Assembly: GCF_010725055.1 (NCBI RefSeq)
Contig: NZ_BJKB01000001.1
Coordinates: 124,001-188,000, forward strand
DNA: 64,000 bases
Direction: 5' to 3'
Source of the DNA: Gelidibacter japonicus
GTDB taxonomy: Bacteria > Bacteroidota > Bacteroidia > Flavobacteriales > Flavobacteriaceae
This document shows positions 26,680 to 35,782 of this stretch, in pieces. The first letter of the stretch is position 1. Every line of letters starts with the position of its first letter. Made by a program: the position numbers and the translations under genes. The notes under the pieces were generated by a model that saw nothing but the letters and a program-made list of their open reading frames with translations, made no database searches and was not told the DNA's origin.

Positions 26680-27983
26680 ACATTATGAAAATAAAAATAA
26701 ACTACATTTTTACGATTCTATATATAGGTTTAATATCTAATATATATGCGCAAAATAATCCAGAATCAAATGGACAAAAAGATTGGGAATATTTGAATCA
26801 AATGAAGAACTTTTTTTGCAAAGCTCCAGAAGAATGTAATGAAGTAGATAATATGAACCTTCTGGAATATCTAATATATGTAGACAAACTCTATGCCAGT
26901 CGCTCTAAATTAGCTGAAGATTTTCTAGATAAATATCCTGATAATCCGCATTATGATGAGGCGTTGCAATTATTTCTCAGCTCGTATTTCGCCCCAAGGT
27001 TCATACCTGAAAAAATTGATAAGGAAAAGGCTGAGATTATATCCAAGTTACCTAGAAAAGGAGACACAAATGCTTGGGCAAAAGCCTACCGTTTATTGCC
27101 GGTAGATGAAAAGGCTAAAAAGCGTTGGCTGAACAAAGGGAAGGGATATGTGAATAAAATCCTTAACTCAAACGCTCCAGACGAACGCAAAGTGAAAATT
27201 GCAATTTTGTTATTCAACCGGGATTATATCTTGGCGAGTAATAATTATGCTTATTTAATTAAGGATTCGAATGAACAGGATTACTGGGATTCTTTTGAAA
27301 AGTTTTATTGGGAATCCATGCAGTTGCGTTTAGAAGAACTTCGGGATACCTATCCCGATTCTGTCACCTTAGCCAAATTTATACAAGCAATACTTGATGA
27401 TATTAGAGGTTTCTCCCCCAAGCTGGCTAAGGACTACACCGATAGATTTATTTTTGAATTGGAAAAAAACAATTTATTATCCAATCGAAAAGGAACTGAA
27501 GCATTACATTTAGGTTTAGCCAACAATTTAAAAGCAATCGAAGCCTGGGAAAAGAATTCGACCAACAAACCTATCGAAATGGCTTTCACCGCTTTTGACG
27601 GGAAGTATGTTGACCTTTCTAAAATGAAAGGTAAGGTCATTCTAATCGATTTTTGGTCTACACGTTGTCCGCCCTGTATAGCTGCTATGCCACAATTAAA
27701 AGCTATATATGATAAGTACAAAGAAAAAGGCTTTGAAATAATTGGGGTTGCTGCAGATGGGGATAAATCAAGAGATAATATTAAAAAAATATTGAATAAA
27801 GCCAATGCAGATTGGCCTCAGTATTTGGATGGAGGTAAAGACGCTACTGTCAGTTATCATTCATTGTATCAAATAAAAGTGCTGCCCACGATGTGGTTAT
27901 TAGATACTGAAGGAAAAATTGTAGAAAATAAAATTGAACTATCGCAATTAGAATCTTTGATCCGTAAATATTTAGAATTATAA
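26676..27983 (+). CDS. TlpA-family periplasmic thiol-disulfide oxidoreductase
   Basis: 435 residues: a signal peptide ending near SNIYAQ (residue 26), about 250 residues of helical, charged sequence without a motif I know, then a thioredoxin domain. The latter contains KGKVILIDFWSTRCPPCIAAM, with the redox CPPC at 331-334, followed by GFEIIGVAADGDKSRDNIKKI and the cis-Pro segment KVLPTMWLLD. Family members reduce disulfides in the periplasm. Overlap with the DsbD-N-like gene (ATGA, 26676-26679) implies translational coupling. The susC-susD-dsbDN-tlpA order suggests the imported ligand or its receptor involves thiol chemistry. Confidence 0.9.
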   Translation: MNIMKIKINYIFTILYIGLISNIYAQNNPESNGQKDWEYLNQMKNFFCKAPEECNEVDNMNLLEYLIYVDKLYASRSKLAEDFLDKYPDNPHYDEALQLFLSSYFAPRFIPEKIDKEKAEIISKLPRKGDTNAWAKAYRLLPVDEKAKKRWLNKGKGYVNKILNSNAPDERKVKIAILLFNRDYILASNNYAYLIKDSNEQDYWDSFEKFYWESMQLRLEELRDTYPDSVTLAKFIQAILDDIRGFSPKLAKDYTDRFIFELEKNNLLSNRKGTEALHLGLANNLKAIEAWEKNSTNKPIEMAFTAFDGKYVDLSKMKGKVILIDFWSTRCPPCIAAMPQLKAIYDKYKEKGFEIIGVAADGDKSRDNIKKILNKANADWPQYLDGGKDATVSYHSLYQIKVLPTMWLLDTEGKIVENKIELSQLESLIRKYLEL

Positions 27984-28085
27984 ACTCATTCGACCATTAA
28001 TATAATGCGAAAGTGCAATGAAGAACAGTTGAGGCAAATAACCTCTTATTAGAAAGGCATAATGCTGGTTTGTTTTTACACAACA

Positions 28086-28116
28086 AGAAAAGGCATCCGA
28101 TAAGGACGCCTTTTCT
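28086..28116. terminator. bidirectional terminator between convergent genes
   Basis: AGAAAAGGC...GCCTTTTCT arms with an inner TCC/GGA pair (one mismatch) form a hairpin flanked by A and T runs. It serves the plus-strand tlpA-like gene and the minus-strand DUF6520 gene, which converge here. Confidence 0.75.
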
Positions 28117-28132
28117 GATCAAAGGCAATGCA

Positions 28133-28393
28133 TTAATTATTCTTTCTCAATTCATTGTTTTCGATAGAGCCAAGTTCAGGCGTAGCGTAAAGCTGATAGC
28201 CTTCCTGTGTCTTACATAAATCTCCAAATGGGTGTTTAACACAATCAGTCGTTACTGATTGTACACCAGGGATAAACGGATCATCGTAATACCCAGTTTG
28301 GGAAGTACTCTTAGCTTCTGTTGCAAATGCCAAACCCATCGCAAACACTATTGCAATAATAGGCAATACGCTTTTTAAAACTTTAGTTTTCAT
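28133..28393 (-). CDS. DUF6520-family small secreted protein
   Basis: 86 residues. A clear signal peptide (KVLKSVLPIIAIVFAMGLAFATEA, cleavage near residue 27) leads to a short mature part. That part is rich in Gly/Tyr/Asp and holds two cysteines in TTDCVKHPFGDLCKTQ. The overall pattern (KTKVLKSVLP start, DC..C pair) matches the flavobacterial DUF6520 family, whose function is unknown. It sits 72 bp downstream of a MauE/DoxX-type gene on the same strand, an arrangement I associate with this family. A redox-active or disulfide-bonded peptide is plausible but unproven. Confidence 0.75.
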   Translation of the reverse strand: MKTKVLKSVLPIIAIVFAMGLAFATEAKSTSQTGYYDDPFIPGVQSVTTDCVKHPFGDLCKTQEGYQLYATPELGSIENNELRKNN

Positions 28394-28465
28394 AATATTA
28401 AAATTTAAATTAACGATCTACTCTATTGTACAGGTTTTCGACCTTCCCCCTGTCACTACGTAGTA

Positions 28466-28915
28466 TTATTGTTGTTTTTCTGATGATTTAGAAGGCTCAA
28501 GCAAGATGCCGAGCACCGCCAAACCAATAAAAAACAAGTTAAATAAGATGTGGCTCCGCCAATCTATTCCCGAAATAACACCCCTACATGAACACGGATT
28601 ATAGAGGCTGAAATAAAGCGTGTATATGAGATACCCAGTAAATAACAGGATCAATCCCAAAAACGAAAAAAAACCCCAATGTCTGAGTGATGGCCATAGC
28701 AGCAAGACCACCACCATAAGTTCAAACAAAGGAATCGTCCACGCCAGAAAAGTAGCAGCCTGGGCTATTGGATGCACTTGAGACAACTGATCTTTAAAAA
28801 CGGAATAGCTAAAAGGTTTGTTTAAGGCAGCATAAGCAAAAAGAGAGATAAACAACAGAGCCAAAGAGTTGGTGATAAGAATTTGGCCTGTATGTTTTCT
28901 TCGATAGGACATCAC
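28466..28915 (-). CDS. MauE/DoxX-family redox-associated membrane protein
   Basis: 149 residues with four membrane helices (about 14-32, 52-75, 80-104, 123-142). Between helices 3 and 4 is the periplasm-facing segment YNPCSCRGVISG with Cys108 and Cys110. MauE/DoxX/VKOR-like proteins of this size move electrons between membrane quinones and periplasmic thiols. Together with the DUF6520 peptide it forms a two-gene unit converging on the TlpA-type gene. The start has two adjacent Met; the basic SYRRKH stretch fits a cytoplasmic N-terminus. Confidence 0.82.
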   Translation of the reverse strand: MMSYRRKHTGQILITNSLALLFISLFAYAALNKPFSYSVFKDQLSQVHPIAQAATFLAWTIPLFELMVVVLLLWPSLRHWGFFSFLGLILLFTGYLIYTLYFSLYNPCSCRGVISGIDWRSHILFNLFFIGLAVLGILLEPSKSSEKQQ

Positions 28916-29057
28916 TTTTTTAGAGCTGTTTAACGGTAACTAAATTAATAGTGCCAAATCAGCAAACATGAGGGAATTAGCATCAAAATTAAGGACAAAG
29001 CCATCAAATTTTTATATGAATCCAAGCTCGCGCCTGCACCAGTAGTTTCTGGTCTTC

Positions 29058-29261
29058 CTAGTCGAATACATCAAAAATTTCTTTCAAATGTCGCTTTCAG
29101 CATTCAATGGTGGCCGTGCTGACTCCCAATGAAAGCCGATACAGGATCTGCCGGTCACATTGGTCATCGTCAAAATCGAGCGCCAAATTTTTACGTGGCA
29201 CCTGATTCACACTCGGACCGTAAAAGATGTTTCCTTCTTTAAGACTCGAAATAGCGTCCAT
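29058..29261 (-). pseudogene. decayed LuxR-type response-regulator C-terminus
   Basis: The minus-strand frame from 29261 reads AISSLKEGNIFYGPSV, like the linker after a receiver domain. It continues DRQILYRLSLGVSTATIE, like the first two helices of a LuxR/NarL winged domain, and meets a TGA (29097-29099). Read through that stop, the same frame continues RHLKEIFDVF, like the recognition and last helices, to TAG at 29058. The receiver domain is gone: its expected place is occupied by a fragment of the repeat seen at 29346 and 29482. Confidence 0.5.
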
Positions 29262-29345
29262 TAAGGCGGAGAATTAAGGTGGGCTGCAATGATTTAATAC
29301 GGTTAAATGGTGGAGGTTGTTGCTTGGAAGTAAGCAATAATGGAT

Positions 29346-29416
29346 AGAACAAACCACCTCGTCTGCAATTTCTTTTCTGAAATTGCAGCCACTCCTCCTT
29401 GAAAAGGAGGAGAATT
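29346..29416. repeat. hairpin-bearing dispersed repeat, copy A
   Basis: Contains CCACCTCGTCTGCAATT and the near-palindrome CTCCTCCTTG-AAAAGGAGGAG. Shares block order with 29482-29556 (copy B). A tail fragment of the same element (GGAGAATTAAGGT) lies at 29267-29280 against the response-regulator remnant. Confidence 0.7.
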
Positions 29417-29481
29417 TTGGAATACTGCTATAATTTGATTGAACGCTTTTATTTTGTTGATGGAAAAAGCTAATAACCACT

Positions 29482-29556
29482 AGAACGAACCACTTCGCCT
29501 GCAATTCCTCTTTGGTAATTGCATCCACTCCTCCTTGGGAAGGAGGAGAATTAAGG
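29482..29556. repeat. hairpin-bearing dispersed repeat, copy B
   Basis: Contains CCACTTCGCCTGCAATT and CTCCTCCTTGGGAAGGAGGAG followed by AATTAAGGT. Direct repeat of copy A with scattered substitutions. Confidence 0.7.
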
Positions 29557-30038
29557 TTTTATACTCCTATTTATTTATACTCCTATTTAATTGTATAATT
29601 ATATCAGGATTTATTCAATAACCTGTATAGTTATTTTTAGGACTGGTCAACAACAAATCCACAAACCATAAGTACAATCGTCAGGATGGGTCAAGCTCAT
29701 AGAGATACTCCATGTATATTCATAACATGGGCATTTTGGCACAAAAGGCAACAAACGGCACAGATGGAGATAGTGACGAAAAGATCAAAAAGAAGCAGAA
29801 TAGTACGGATTATCGTAAAAATAGGGAAAGAACAAAAAATCATTCCTCTTCAGAGACATTGCACCATTACGGCAACAATGACAAATCACCTCAGGGTATT
29901 ACCTATAATTTAGCCTTGGATTCAAAACTGGATATATAAAACAGAGTCCGATGTTTTACGCACCCAGGACTGGTTCTAAAACAAACAAATTGTATAATCC
30001 GAGGACAAATAGATAATGTCCTCACAAACTTAAAAATA

Positions 30039-30148
30039 ATGGCAAAATTAAGAAGCTTAATCAAGGTCGAAGGAACTCTGGACGATCTTACCTTTTACTA
30101 GGCAGAGAGGGGTATTTAGTATGCGCCAAAGGGGTAACCCATCTATGA
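30039..30148 (+). pseudogene. broken copy of a small conserved Bacteroidota protein
   Basis: ATG at 30039 starts MAKLRSLIKVEGTLDDLTFY, then TAG. Shifting frame by two bases continues GREGYLVCAKGV before a TGA at 30146. This matches the opening (MAK...I...GTLG.LSFYK..DGYLVR.KGGV) of a roughly 140-residue hypothetical family I know from Bacteroidota genomes. Only the first quarter remains, with a stop and a frameshift. Confidence 0.5.
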
Positions 30149-30256
30149 GTTTGCTACGGCTTCGCAATGACGCTACTCATTGAGTTTCCGTATCTGCGAG
30201 GTATTGCAGAGGGTCAAGCAATCTACAGTCAGTATTTCATAATTATATTTCAAACG

Positions 30257-30314
30257 TCTCTTGGGTCTTGGCTCTTGGTTCTTGGTTCTTGATTCTTGAT
30301 TCTTGATTCTTGAT
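30257..30314. repeat. heptanucleotide tandem array (TTCTTGA type)
   Basis: Eight consecutive 7-bp units grading from TCTTGGG/CTCTTGG to TTCTTGA. It lies just beyond the stop of the UDP-glucuronate epimerase gene. Confidence 0.85.
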
Positions 30315-30357
30315 ACTCTATACTAAATACCAACAGCGAAGCAGTCTTAATTCTAAT

Positions 30358-31380
30358 TCATTTATTATAAAACCCCCGATACCACGCCACAAAAGCCGCA
30401 ATACCTTCCGCTACTTCCGTATTCGGTTGATAGTTATAGTCTTTTTTCAATAAGTTGACATTGGCATAGGTCTGTTTGACATCACCAGGTTGCATGGGCA
30501 TCATCTCTTTGATGGCGGTTTTGCCCAGGGCTTTTTCTATGGCCTCAATATATTCCAAAAGTTGGACCGGCTGACTGTTGCCTATATTGTAGAGTTTGTA
30601 TTTTGAAGTATTGATTGAAGTATCCAATAGGGTGGTGATTACCCCGGCGACGATATCGTCGATATAGGTGAAATCACGGGAGAGATCGCCATTATTAAAC
30701 ACCTTGACGGGTTTGTTGTTGATGATGGCCTCCGTAAACAAGAACATGGCCATATCGGGTCTTCCCCAAGGGCCGTACACCGTAAAAAAGCGTAGACCAA
30801 TGGTCTCAAAGCCGTATAAATGACTGTAGGCATGTGCCATCAATTCGTTGGCCTTTTTGGTTGCAGCATACAAGCTAATGGGATGATCCACAATGGCTGT
30901 TTCTTCAAAAGGCACCGCATCACTATTGCCATAAATACTGGAACTGCTGGCATAGACCAATTTGGGAACTTTATAATGGCGACAGCATTCCAAAATATTT
31001 AAAAATCCGGTCAGATTACTATCGGCGTAGGCTTCGGGATTTTCTAAGGAATATCGCACTCCGGCCTGAGCGGCCAAATTACAAACGACGTCGATAGCAT
31101 AAGTTTCAAAAAGCTTTGGTAAGGCATTTCGGTCTTCCAAATGCATTTTAACAAAAATCATTCGATCGCCATAAGTGGTGCTTGAGGTGTAATTCAATTC
31201 TTGGGCGGCTTCTTTTTTGTCAATTCCCAACACGTCCAAACGCGCCAATTTTAAATTGACATCATAGTAATCGTTAATATTGTCAAGCCCTATGACCCTG
31301 TGCCCTTTTTCCAAAAGGACTTTAGAGACGTGGAAGCCGATAAATCCGGCCGCTCCGGTAACCAATATTGTTTTTGACAT
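30358..31380 (-). CDS. capI: UDP-glucuronate 4-epimerase-like enzyme
   Basis: 340 residues (start at MSKTILVTGAAGFIG; an upstream ATG would add 28 residues from inside ugd). It is an extended SDR with GAAGFIG, an LDNINDYYDVNLK segment typical of CapI/LpsL, SSSSIYG near residue 135 and YAATK for the catalytic Tyr/Lys. FFTVYGPWGRPDMA also follows CapI. It interconverts UDP-glucuronate and UDP-galacturonate. The gene starts 10 bp after ugd, which makes its substrate. UDP-glucose 4-epimerase is less likely because of the NDYYDV and GRPDMA motifs. Confidence 0.9.
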   Translation of the reverse strand: MSKTILVTGAAGFIGFHVSKVLLEKGHRVIGLDNINDYYDVNLKLARLDVLGIDKKEAAQELNYTSSTTYGDRMIFVKMHLEDRNALPKLFETYAIDVVCNLAAQAGVRYSLENPEAYADSNLTGFLNILECCRHYKVPKLVYASSSSIYGNSDAVPFEETAIVDHPISLYAATKKANELMAHAYSHLYGFETIGLRFFTVYGPWGRPDMAMFLFTEAIINNKPVKVFNNGDLSRDFTYIDDIVAGVITTLLDTSINTSKYKLYNIGNSQPVQLLEYIEAIEKALGKTAIKEMMPMQPGDVKQTYANVNLLKKDYNYQPNTEVAEGIAAFVAWYRGFYNK

Positions 31381-31390
31381 GGTCTTAGTG

Positions 31391-32782
31391 TTATTTTCCG
31401 ATGGCATATACTTGGAATCCGATGGTTTCCAAGCTTGACTTATCCAAAATCCCGCGTCCGTCAAATACGAAAGCCGGTTTTTTCATCTCATCATATATTT
31501 TTTGCCAATTGTAGGTTTTAAATTCGTCCCATTCGGTTAAAACGGCAACGGCATGCGCATCTTTACAGGCCTCATAAGGATCATGTTCGGCCGTGAGTTG
31601 ACTTTCATTATCATCTTCAGGACGTGTATTGAGATAATTGAGATCGGATTGCATCTGTTGTGCCGTCACTTTAGGATCATAGACTGCGATATTGGCCTGC
31701 TCTTCCATAAGTTGGTCTGCCACATAAATGGCCGCCGACTCCCGGGTGTCGTTGGTGTCCTTTTTAAAGGCCCAACCCAAGAAGGCGATTTTCTTACCAG
31801 AAATGGTGTTGTAAAGGGTTTGGATGATTTTGGATCCAAAACGACGTTTTTGATAGTCGTTCATTATTATGACTTGTTCCCAATAATCGGCCACCTCGTT
31901 CAATCCATAAGACTTTGCAATATAGACCAGATTTAAAATATCCTTTTGGAAACAAGACCCTCCGAAACCTACCGAAGCCTTTAAAAATTTAGGCCCGATC
32001 CGACTGTCTTTACCAATGGCGATGGCGACTTCATTGACATCGGCTCCGGTCACCTCACACAATTCTGAAAGGGCGTTGATAGACGATACGCGTTGTGCCA
32101 AAAAGGCGTTAGCGGTCAATTTTGATAATTCGGACGACCAGAGGTTTGTGGTCAGGATATTTTCCAAAGGCACCCAAGTGGCATAAATATCCACCAAGGC
32201 CTGAATAGCTTCCAGTCCTTCCTTGGTTTGCTCCCCACCAATAAGCACCCGATCTGGGGCAACAAGATCCTGAACGGCAGTGCCCTCCGCCAGAAACTCC
32301 GGATTAGATAAAATCTGGAATTTGACCCCGTTTCCGGTATTGTGCAAAATGCTTTTAATGGCCTGGGCAGTTCTCACTGGGAGTGTCGATTTTTCTACAA
32401 CAATCTTGTCGGTTTTGGCAACCTTTGCAATTTGCCGTGCACATAACTCAATATATTTTAAATCGGCAGCCATCCCCTTCCCTTGACCGTAAGTTTTGGT
32501 AGGTGTGTTGACTGAAATGAAAATCATATCGGCCGCTTCAATGGCCGCATCGACATCTGTGCTGAAGAACAAATTTCGGTTTCTAGCCTCAGCAACCACC
32601 TTATCCAAGCCCGGTTCATAAATTGGCAATTTGTCCAAGTCTTTATCGTTCCAGGCGGCAATACGAGCTGCATTGATATCTACAACAGTAACTTTAATGT
32701 CGGGATTTTTCTGTGCGATGACCGCCATGGTAGGTCCTCCTACATAACCTGCGCCAATACAGCAGATGTTTTTAATTTTCAT
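31391..32782 (-). CDS. ugd: UDP-glucose 6-dehydrogenase
   Basis: 463 residues, the length of the eukaryote-like UGDH type. NAD-binding [11 protein letters not shown] is at 10-20, followed by [22 protein letters not shown] near 160-169, the active-site [10 protein letters not shown] with Cys277, and [13 protein letters not shown] near the second nucleotide domain. It oxidises UDP-glucose twice to UDP-glucuronate, which the next gene epimerises. It belongs to the minus-strand nucleotide-sugar block led by upxY, although about 275 bp of repeats separate it from fcl. Confidence 0.94.
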   Translation of the reverse strand: MKIKNICCIGAGYVGGPTMAVIAQKNPDIKVTVVDINAARIAAWNDKDLDKLPIYEPGLDKVVAEARNRNLFFSTDVDAAIEAADMIFISVNTPTKTYGQGKGMAADLKYIELCARQIAKVAKTDKIVVEKSTLPVRTAQAIKSILHNTGNGVKFQILSNPEFLAEGTAVQDLVAPDRVLIGGEQTKEGLEAIQALVDIYATWVPLENILTTNLWSSELSKLTANAFLAQRVSSINALSELCEVTGADVNEVAIAIGKDSRIGPKFLKASVGFGGSCFQKDILNLVYIAKSYGLNEVADYWEQVIIMNDYQKRRFGSKIIQTLYNTISGKKIAFLGWAFKKDTNDTRESAAIYVADQLMEEQANIAVYDPKVTAQQMQSDLNYLNTRPEDDNESQLTAEHDPYEACKDAHAVAVLTEWDEFKTYNWQKIYDEMKKPAFVFDGRGILDKSSLETIGFQVYAIGK

Positions 32783-32830
32783 GCTTTTATTTTATTTTTA
32801 ATTCATTCATTTCTGGCAATCTAAAGTAGT

Positions 32831-32888
32831 CTTCAGTTTTCAGTTTTCAGTCCTCAGTCCTCAGTCCTCAGTCTTCAGTCTTCAGTCT
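32831..32888. repeat. heptanucleotide tandem array (CAGTCCT/CAGTTTT type)
   Basis: About eight 7-bp units changing from CAGTTTT through CAGTCCT to CAGTCTT, in the gap between ugd and fcl. Confidence 0.85.
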
Positions 32889-32897
32889 AACTTCAAC

Positions 32898-32962
32898 AAC
32901 CCGCCCGTACCGCCCGCCTGAACGAAATCATTCGGGCAGGAAAAGGCACGTTCGGGCGGGTC
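32898..32962 (+). repeat. dispersed GC-rich repeat, copy 2 (with insertion)
   Basis: AACCCGCCCGTACCG, 26 extra bases (containing GCCTGAACG.. and ATTCGGGCAGG), then AAAAGGCACGTTCGGGCGGGT. Outer arms ACCCGCCCG and CGGGCGGGT are inverted. See copy 1 at 15969-16005. Confidence 0.6.
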
Positions 32963-33057
32963 TTAAATCAACATTCATCAATCTTCAATCTTCAGTCTCT
33001 ATTCTTTTTCAAATGCGAAATTTACAAAAAACCTCGGTTCTTCATGATCTCGTCTTT

Positions 33058-34005
33058 CTATAATACATTCATTTTTATAGATTTTTGGTTTTCCAAAAAC
33101 CAGTCGTAGGTCATTTTTATACCGGCATCCAAGTCAATTTTCGCCTGCCATCCTTGATCGCTCAATTTGGATACATCCATAAGTTTACGTGGCGTACCAT
33201 CGGGTTTTGAACGGTCCCAATGAATGGCTCCTTGGTGTCCCACAATATTCTGGATGGTGTGTGCCAAGGTTTTAATGGTGACATCTTTTCCGGTGCCTAC
33301 ATTATAGAGATGTTCAGGAAGTACATGTTCGAGGGCATGTACCACAGCTTGTGCCATATCGTCAACATGAAGGAATTCTCGCATGGGCGTCCCGCTGCCC
33401 CATAATTCGACTGGCTCATTATTCGCTTTTGCATCGTGGAATTTTCTGAGCATGGCGGGTAATACATGCGACGTTCTCAGATCAAAATTATCATGAGGCC
33501 CGTAAAGATTGGTTGGCATTAAACTGACAAAATCTTTATTGAATTGTCGTCGGATGGCCTCGCAAGCCTTTACCCCTGCAATTTTCGCAATGGCGTACCA
33601 TTCGTTGGTGGGCTCTAAACTACCGGTCAACAAATACTCTTCCTTTAAAGGTTGAGGGGCCATTTTTGGATAAATACAGGAACTCCCCAAAAAAATGAAT
33701 TTTTTGACCTCATGATGATGGGCACTGTCGATCAAATTATTTTGAATTTGCAGATTTTCCATCAAAAACAGGTAAGGATGTTCACTGTTGGCCAAGATCC
33801 CACCCACCTTGGCGGCGGCATCAATCACCACTTCCGGACGTTCGTGCTTAAAAAAACGAGCTACCTCATCTTGGTTTCGCAAATCGAGTTCCTTGCTGCT
33901 TTTTCCTATCAAATTATCATATCCCAAACGGCTGAGAGCACGCCAAACGGCGGAGCCCACCATCCCGTTATGGCCTGCAATATATATTTTCGTGTTTTTA
34001 TCCAT
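33058..34005 (-). CDS. fcl: GDP-L-fucose synthase
   Basis: 315 residues of the SDR family, with GHNGMVGSAVWRAL at 11-24, the family pattern AAKVGGI, FLGSSCIYPKMAPQPLKEE carrying the catalytic Ser/Cys, and YAIAKIAG for Tyr/Lys. PTNLYGPHDNFD and the SGTPMREFLHVDD motif are diagnostic for WcaG/Fcl. It performs the 3,5-epimerisation and 4-reduction of GDP-4-keto-6-deoxymannose. It follows gmd with a 2-bp gap. Confidence 0.95.
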   Translation of the reverse strand: MDKNTKIYIAGHNGMVGSAVWRALSRLGYDNLIGKSSKELDLRNQDEVARFFKHERPEVVIDAAAKVGGILANSEHPYLFLMENLQIQNNLIDSAHHHEVKKFIFLGSSCIYPKMAPQPLKEEYLLTGSLEPTNEWYAIAKIAGVKACEAIRRQFNKDFVSLMPTNLYGPHDNFDLRTSHVLPAMLRKFHDAKANNEPVELWGSGTPMREFLHVDDMAQAVVHALEHVLPEHLYNVGTGKDVTIKTLAHTIQNIVGHQGAIHWDRSKPDGTPRKLMDVSKLSDQGWQAKIDLDAGIKMTYDWFLENQKSIKMNVL

Positions 34006-34007
34006 GG

Positions 34008-35123
34008 TTATTCATAATAGTTGAGGGTCTTATGACCTCCTTCTTTCAAATATTGTTCCTTCTGCATGAGCTTGACATCACTTTTCATCATGTCTTTGAC
34101 CAAATCCTGCAAGTTCAGTTGAGGCTCCCAACCGAGTTTATTCTTAGCCTTAGAAGCGTTTCCTATTAAAAGATCCACCTCAGTGGGCCTGAAATATTTA
34201 GGATCGACATTTACCACTTCAGTTCCTATTGGCAATTGGAATTTCTGATCATGGCAAGCCGTTACAAAGGCTTTTTCCTTCACTCCTGAGCCTTTAAATG
34301 CCACATCTATACCCACCTCTGCAAATGCCATTTTTACAAAATCTCTTACAGACGTGGTCTTTCCGGTAGCAATGACCCAATCTTCAGGTTCATCGGCCTG
34401 AAGAATCATCCACATCATGCGGACATAATCCTTGGCATGTCCCCAATCTCTTTTCGCATCCAAATTACCTAAATAGACCCTATCTTGCAAACCGAGGGCA
34501 ATTCGAGAAACCGCTCGTGTTATTTTTCGGGTGACAAAGGTTTCACCTCTAATGGGCGATTCATGATTGAATAAAATACCATTGCAGGCGTACATCCCAT
34601 ATGCTTCACGGTAATTGACCGTGATCCAATAGGCGTACATTTTCGCCACTGCATAAGGCGAGCGCGGATAAAATGGGGTGGTTTCCGATTGTGGCACCTC
34701 CTGCACTTTCCCGTAAAGCTCTGATGTAGAGGCCTGATAGATCCGTGTTTTCTTTTCCATGCCCAACAAACGGACAGCTTCCAAGATCCGCAAAGTTCCC
34801 AAACCATCTGTATTGCCTGTATATTCAGGAACTTCAAAAGATACACTCACGTGGCTCATAGCCGCCAGATTATAGATCTCATCGGGCTGAATATCCTTAA
34901 TCAACCTTATAAGGTTGGTACTATCGGTCAGATCGCCATAATGCAGGAAAAAATTCCGATCCTTTTCGTGCGAATCCTGATATAAATGATCTATTCTATC
35001 AGTGTTGAACAAAGAAGAACGTCTTTTGACACCATGGACTTCATAGTCTTTATTCAATAGAAATTCAGCTAGGTAAGCTCCATCCTGTCCCGTAATTCCG
35101 GTAATAAGTGCAATTTTTTTCAT
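34008..35123 (-). CDS. gmd: GDP-mannose 4,6-dehydratase
   Basis: 371 residues. [19 protein letters not shown] is at 4-22, then [29 protein letters not shown] with the catalytic Thr/Glu segment, and [12 protein letters not shown] for Tyr/Lys. [15 protein letters not shown] is typical of Gmd. It produces GDP-4-keto-6-deoxymannose for Fcl, so L-fucose (or a derivative) should be part of the surface glycan. It lies 168 bp downstream of upxY with no promoter motif between. Confidence 0.96.
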   Translation of the reverse strand: MKKIALITGITGQDGAYLAEFLLNKDYEVHGVKRRSSLFNTDRIDHLYQDSHEKDRNFFLHYGDLTDSTNLIRLIKDIQPDEIYNLAAMSHVSVSFEVPEYTGNTDGLGTLRILEAVRLLGMEKKTRIYQASTSELYGKVQEVPQSETTPFYPRSPYAVAKMYAYWITVNYREAYGMYACNGILFNHESPIRGETFVTRKITRAVSRIALGLQDRVYLGNLDAKRDWGHAKDYVRMMWMILQADEPEDWVIATGKTTSVRDFVKMAFAEVGIDVAFKGSGVKEKAFVTACHDQKFQLPIGTEVVNVDPKYFRPTEVDLLIGNASKAKNKLGWEPQLNLQDLVKDMMKSDVKLMQKEQYLKEGGHKTLNYYE

Positions 35124-35291
35124 TTTAAAAATATAATTGAGTTTTAAATAACTTCATAGCTTCGCTGTCGGCAGCTCCAGAACCACGTGCAACCACCTGA
35201 CTTTTAAGTAAATTGATTTTTAAGCAAATTAACCGAATTTAAGCTCAAAAAGATGCAAAAATAGGATTAATTTATAAAAAGGCTGACAGAA

Positions 35292-35762
35292 TCATTTAAT
35301 TTTCAACTTAATCACATAGCCCAATTTGTGCAAAACTACCCAGCATTGGTTTCCAGAAATGTATTTCACCGTGCCTTTTTTGGCGGTCAATCCAAAGTCT
35401 TTTAAGTCAATTTCACGACCAATTTCAATTTTCTCGGTGGACAGAACCTGATGTTTCTGACTGGCAATATCTTTGAGCACTTGCACTTCTTTTTCAGGCA
35501 CCACCGCAGGTTCTCCCAACCAAAAAAGATAACGTAGCGCACCGGGAACCGTAAAAACCTGAGAACGCTCCTTATCAGGAACATTAATGAGCAGCATGGA
35601 CGGCAATAGTGGCACTGTGACTTTCTTTTTACGGTCACTCCATTGTCTGACTTCTATTCGCGTGGGACAACAGACCTCGAAACCATTTTCCTGCAGACGT
35701 TCAGCGACTTTAAGTTCGTGTTTGGGCTTTGTTATGAGTACGTACCAGGGCATGAAATTCAC
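35292..35762 (-). CDS. UpxY-type NusG-like transcription antiterminator
   Basis: 156 residues (Met4 is an alternative start). The NusG N-terminal domain begins PWYVLITKPKHELKVAERLQENGFEVCCPT and runs to about residue 100. It is followed by a short KOW-like domain (LTAKKGTVKYISGNQCWVVLHKLGYVIKL). UpxY proteins head capsular polysaccharide operons in Bacteroidota and prevent premature termination in the operon leader. Its position as the first gene before gmd, fcl, ugd and capI fits that role. The promoter motif lies 20-28 bp upstream. Confidence 0.9.
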   Translation of the reverse strand: MNFMPWYVLITKPKHELKVAERLQENGFEVCCPTRIEVRQWSDRKKKVTVPLLPSMLLINVPDKERSQVFTVPGALRYLFWLGEPAVVPEKEVQVLKDIASQKHQVLSTEKIEIGREIDLKDFGLTAKKGTVKYISGNQCWVVLHKLGYVIKLKIK

Positions 35763-35782
35763 TTTTAGATTATTCGGGTGTT

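Larger units (their letters stand above)
28916..30357. other. gene graveyard: decayed genes and repeats
   Basis: 1.44 kb with no intact gene. It contains a broken response-regulator tail, two copies of a hairpin-bearing repeat plus a fragment of a third, a broken copy of a small conserved protein, a motif pair TACTCCTATTTA (about 29569-29590), and a heptamer array. Two overlapping 75-codon frames at 29686-29939 show no protein-like conservation and are not called. Confidence 0.7.

Noticed and set aside
29686-29939. Two overlapping 75-codon frames
   Set aside because: Low-complexity, Lys/Thr-rich sequence with no motif, in a region of decayed genes; neither frame has a plausible start context or homologue known to me.
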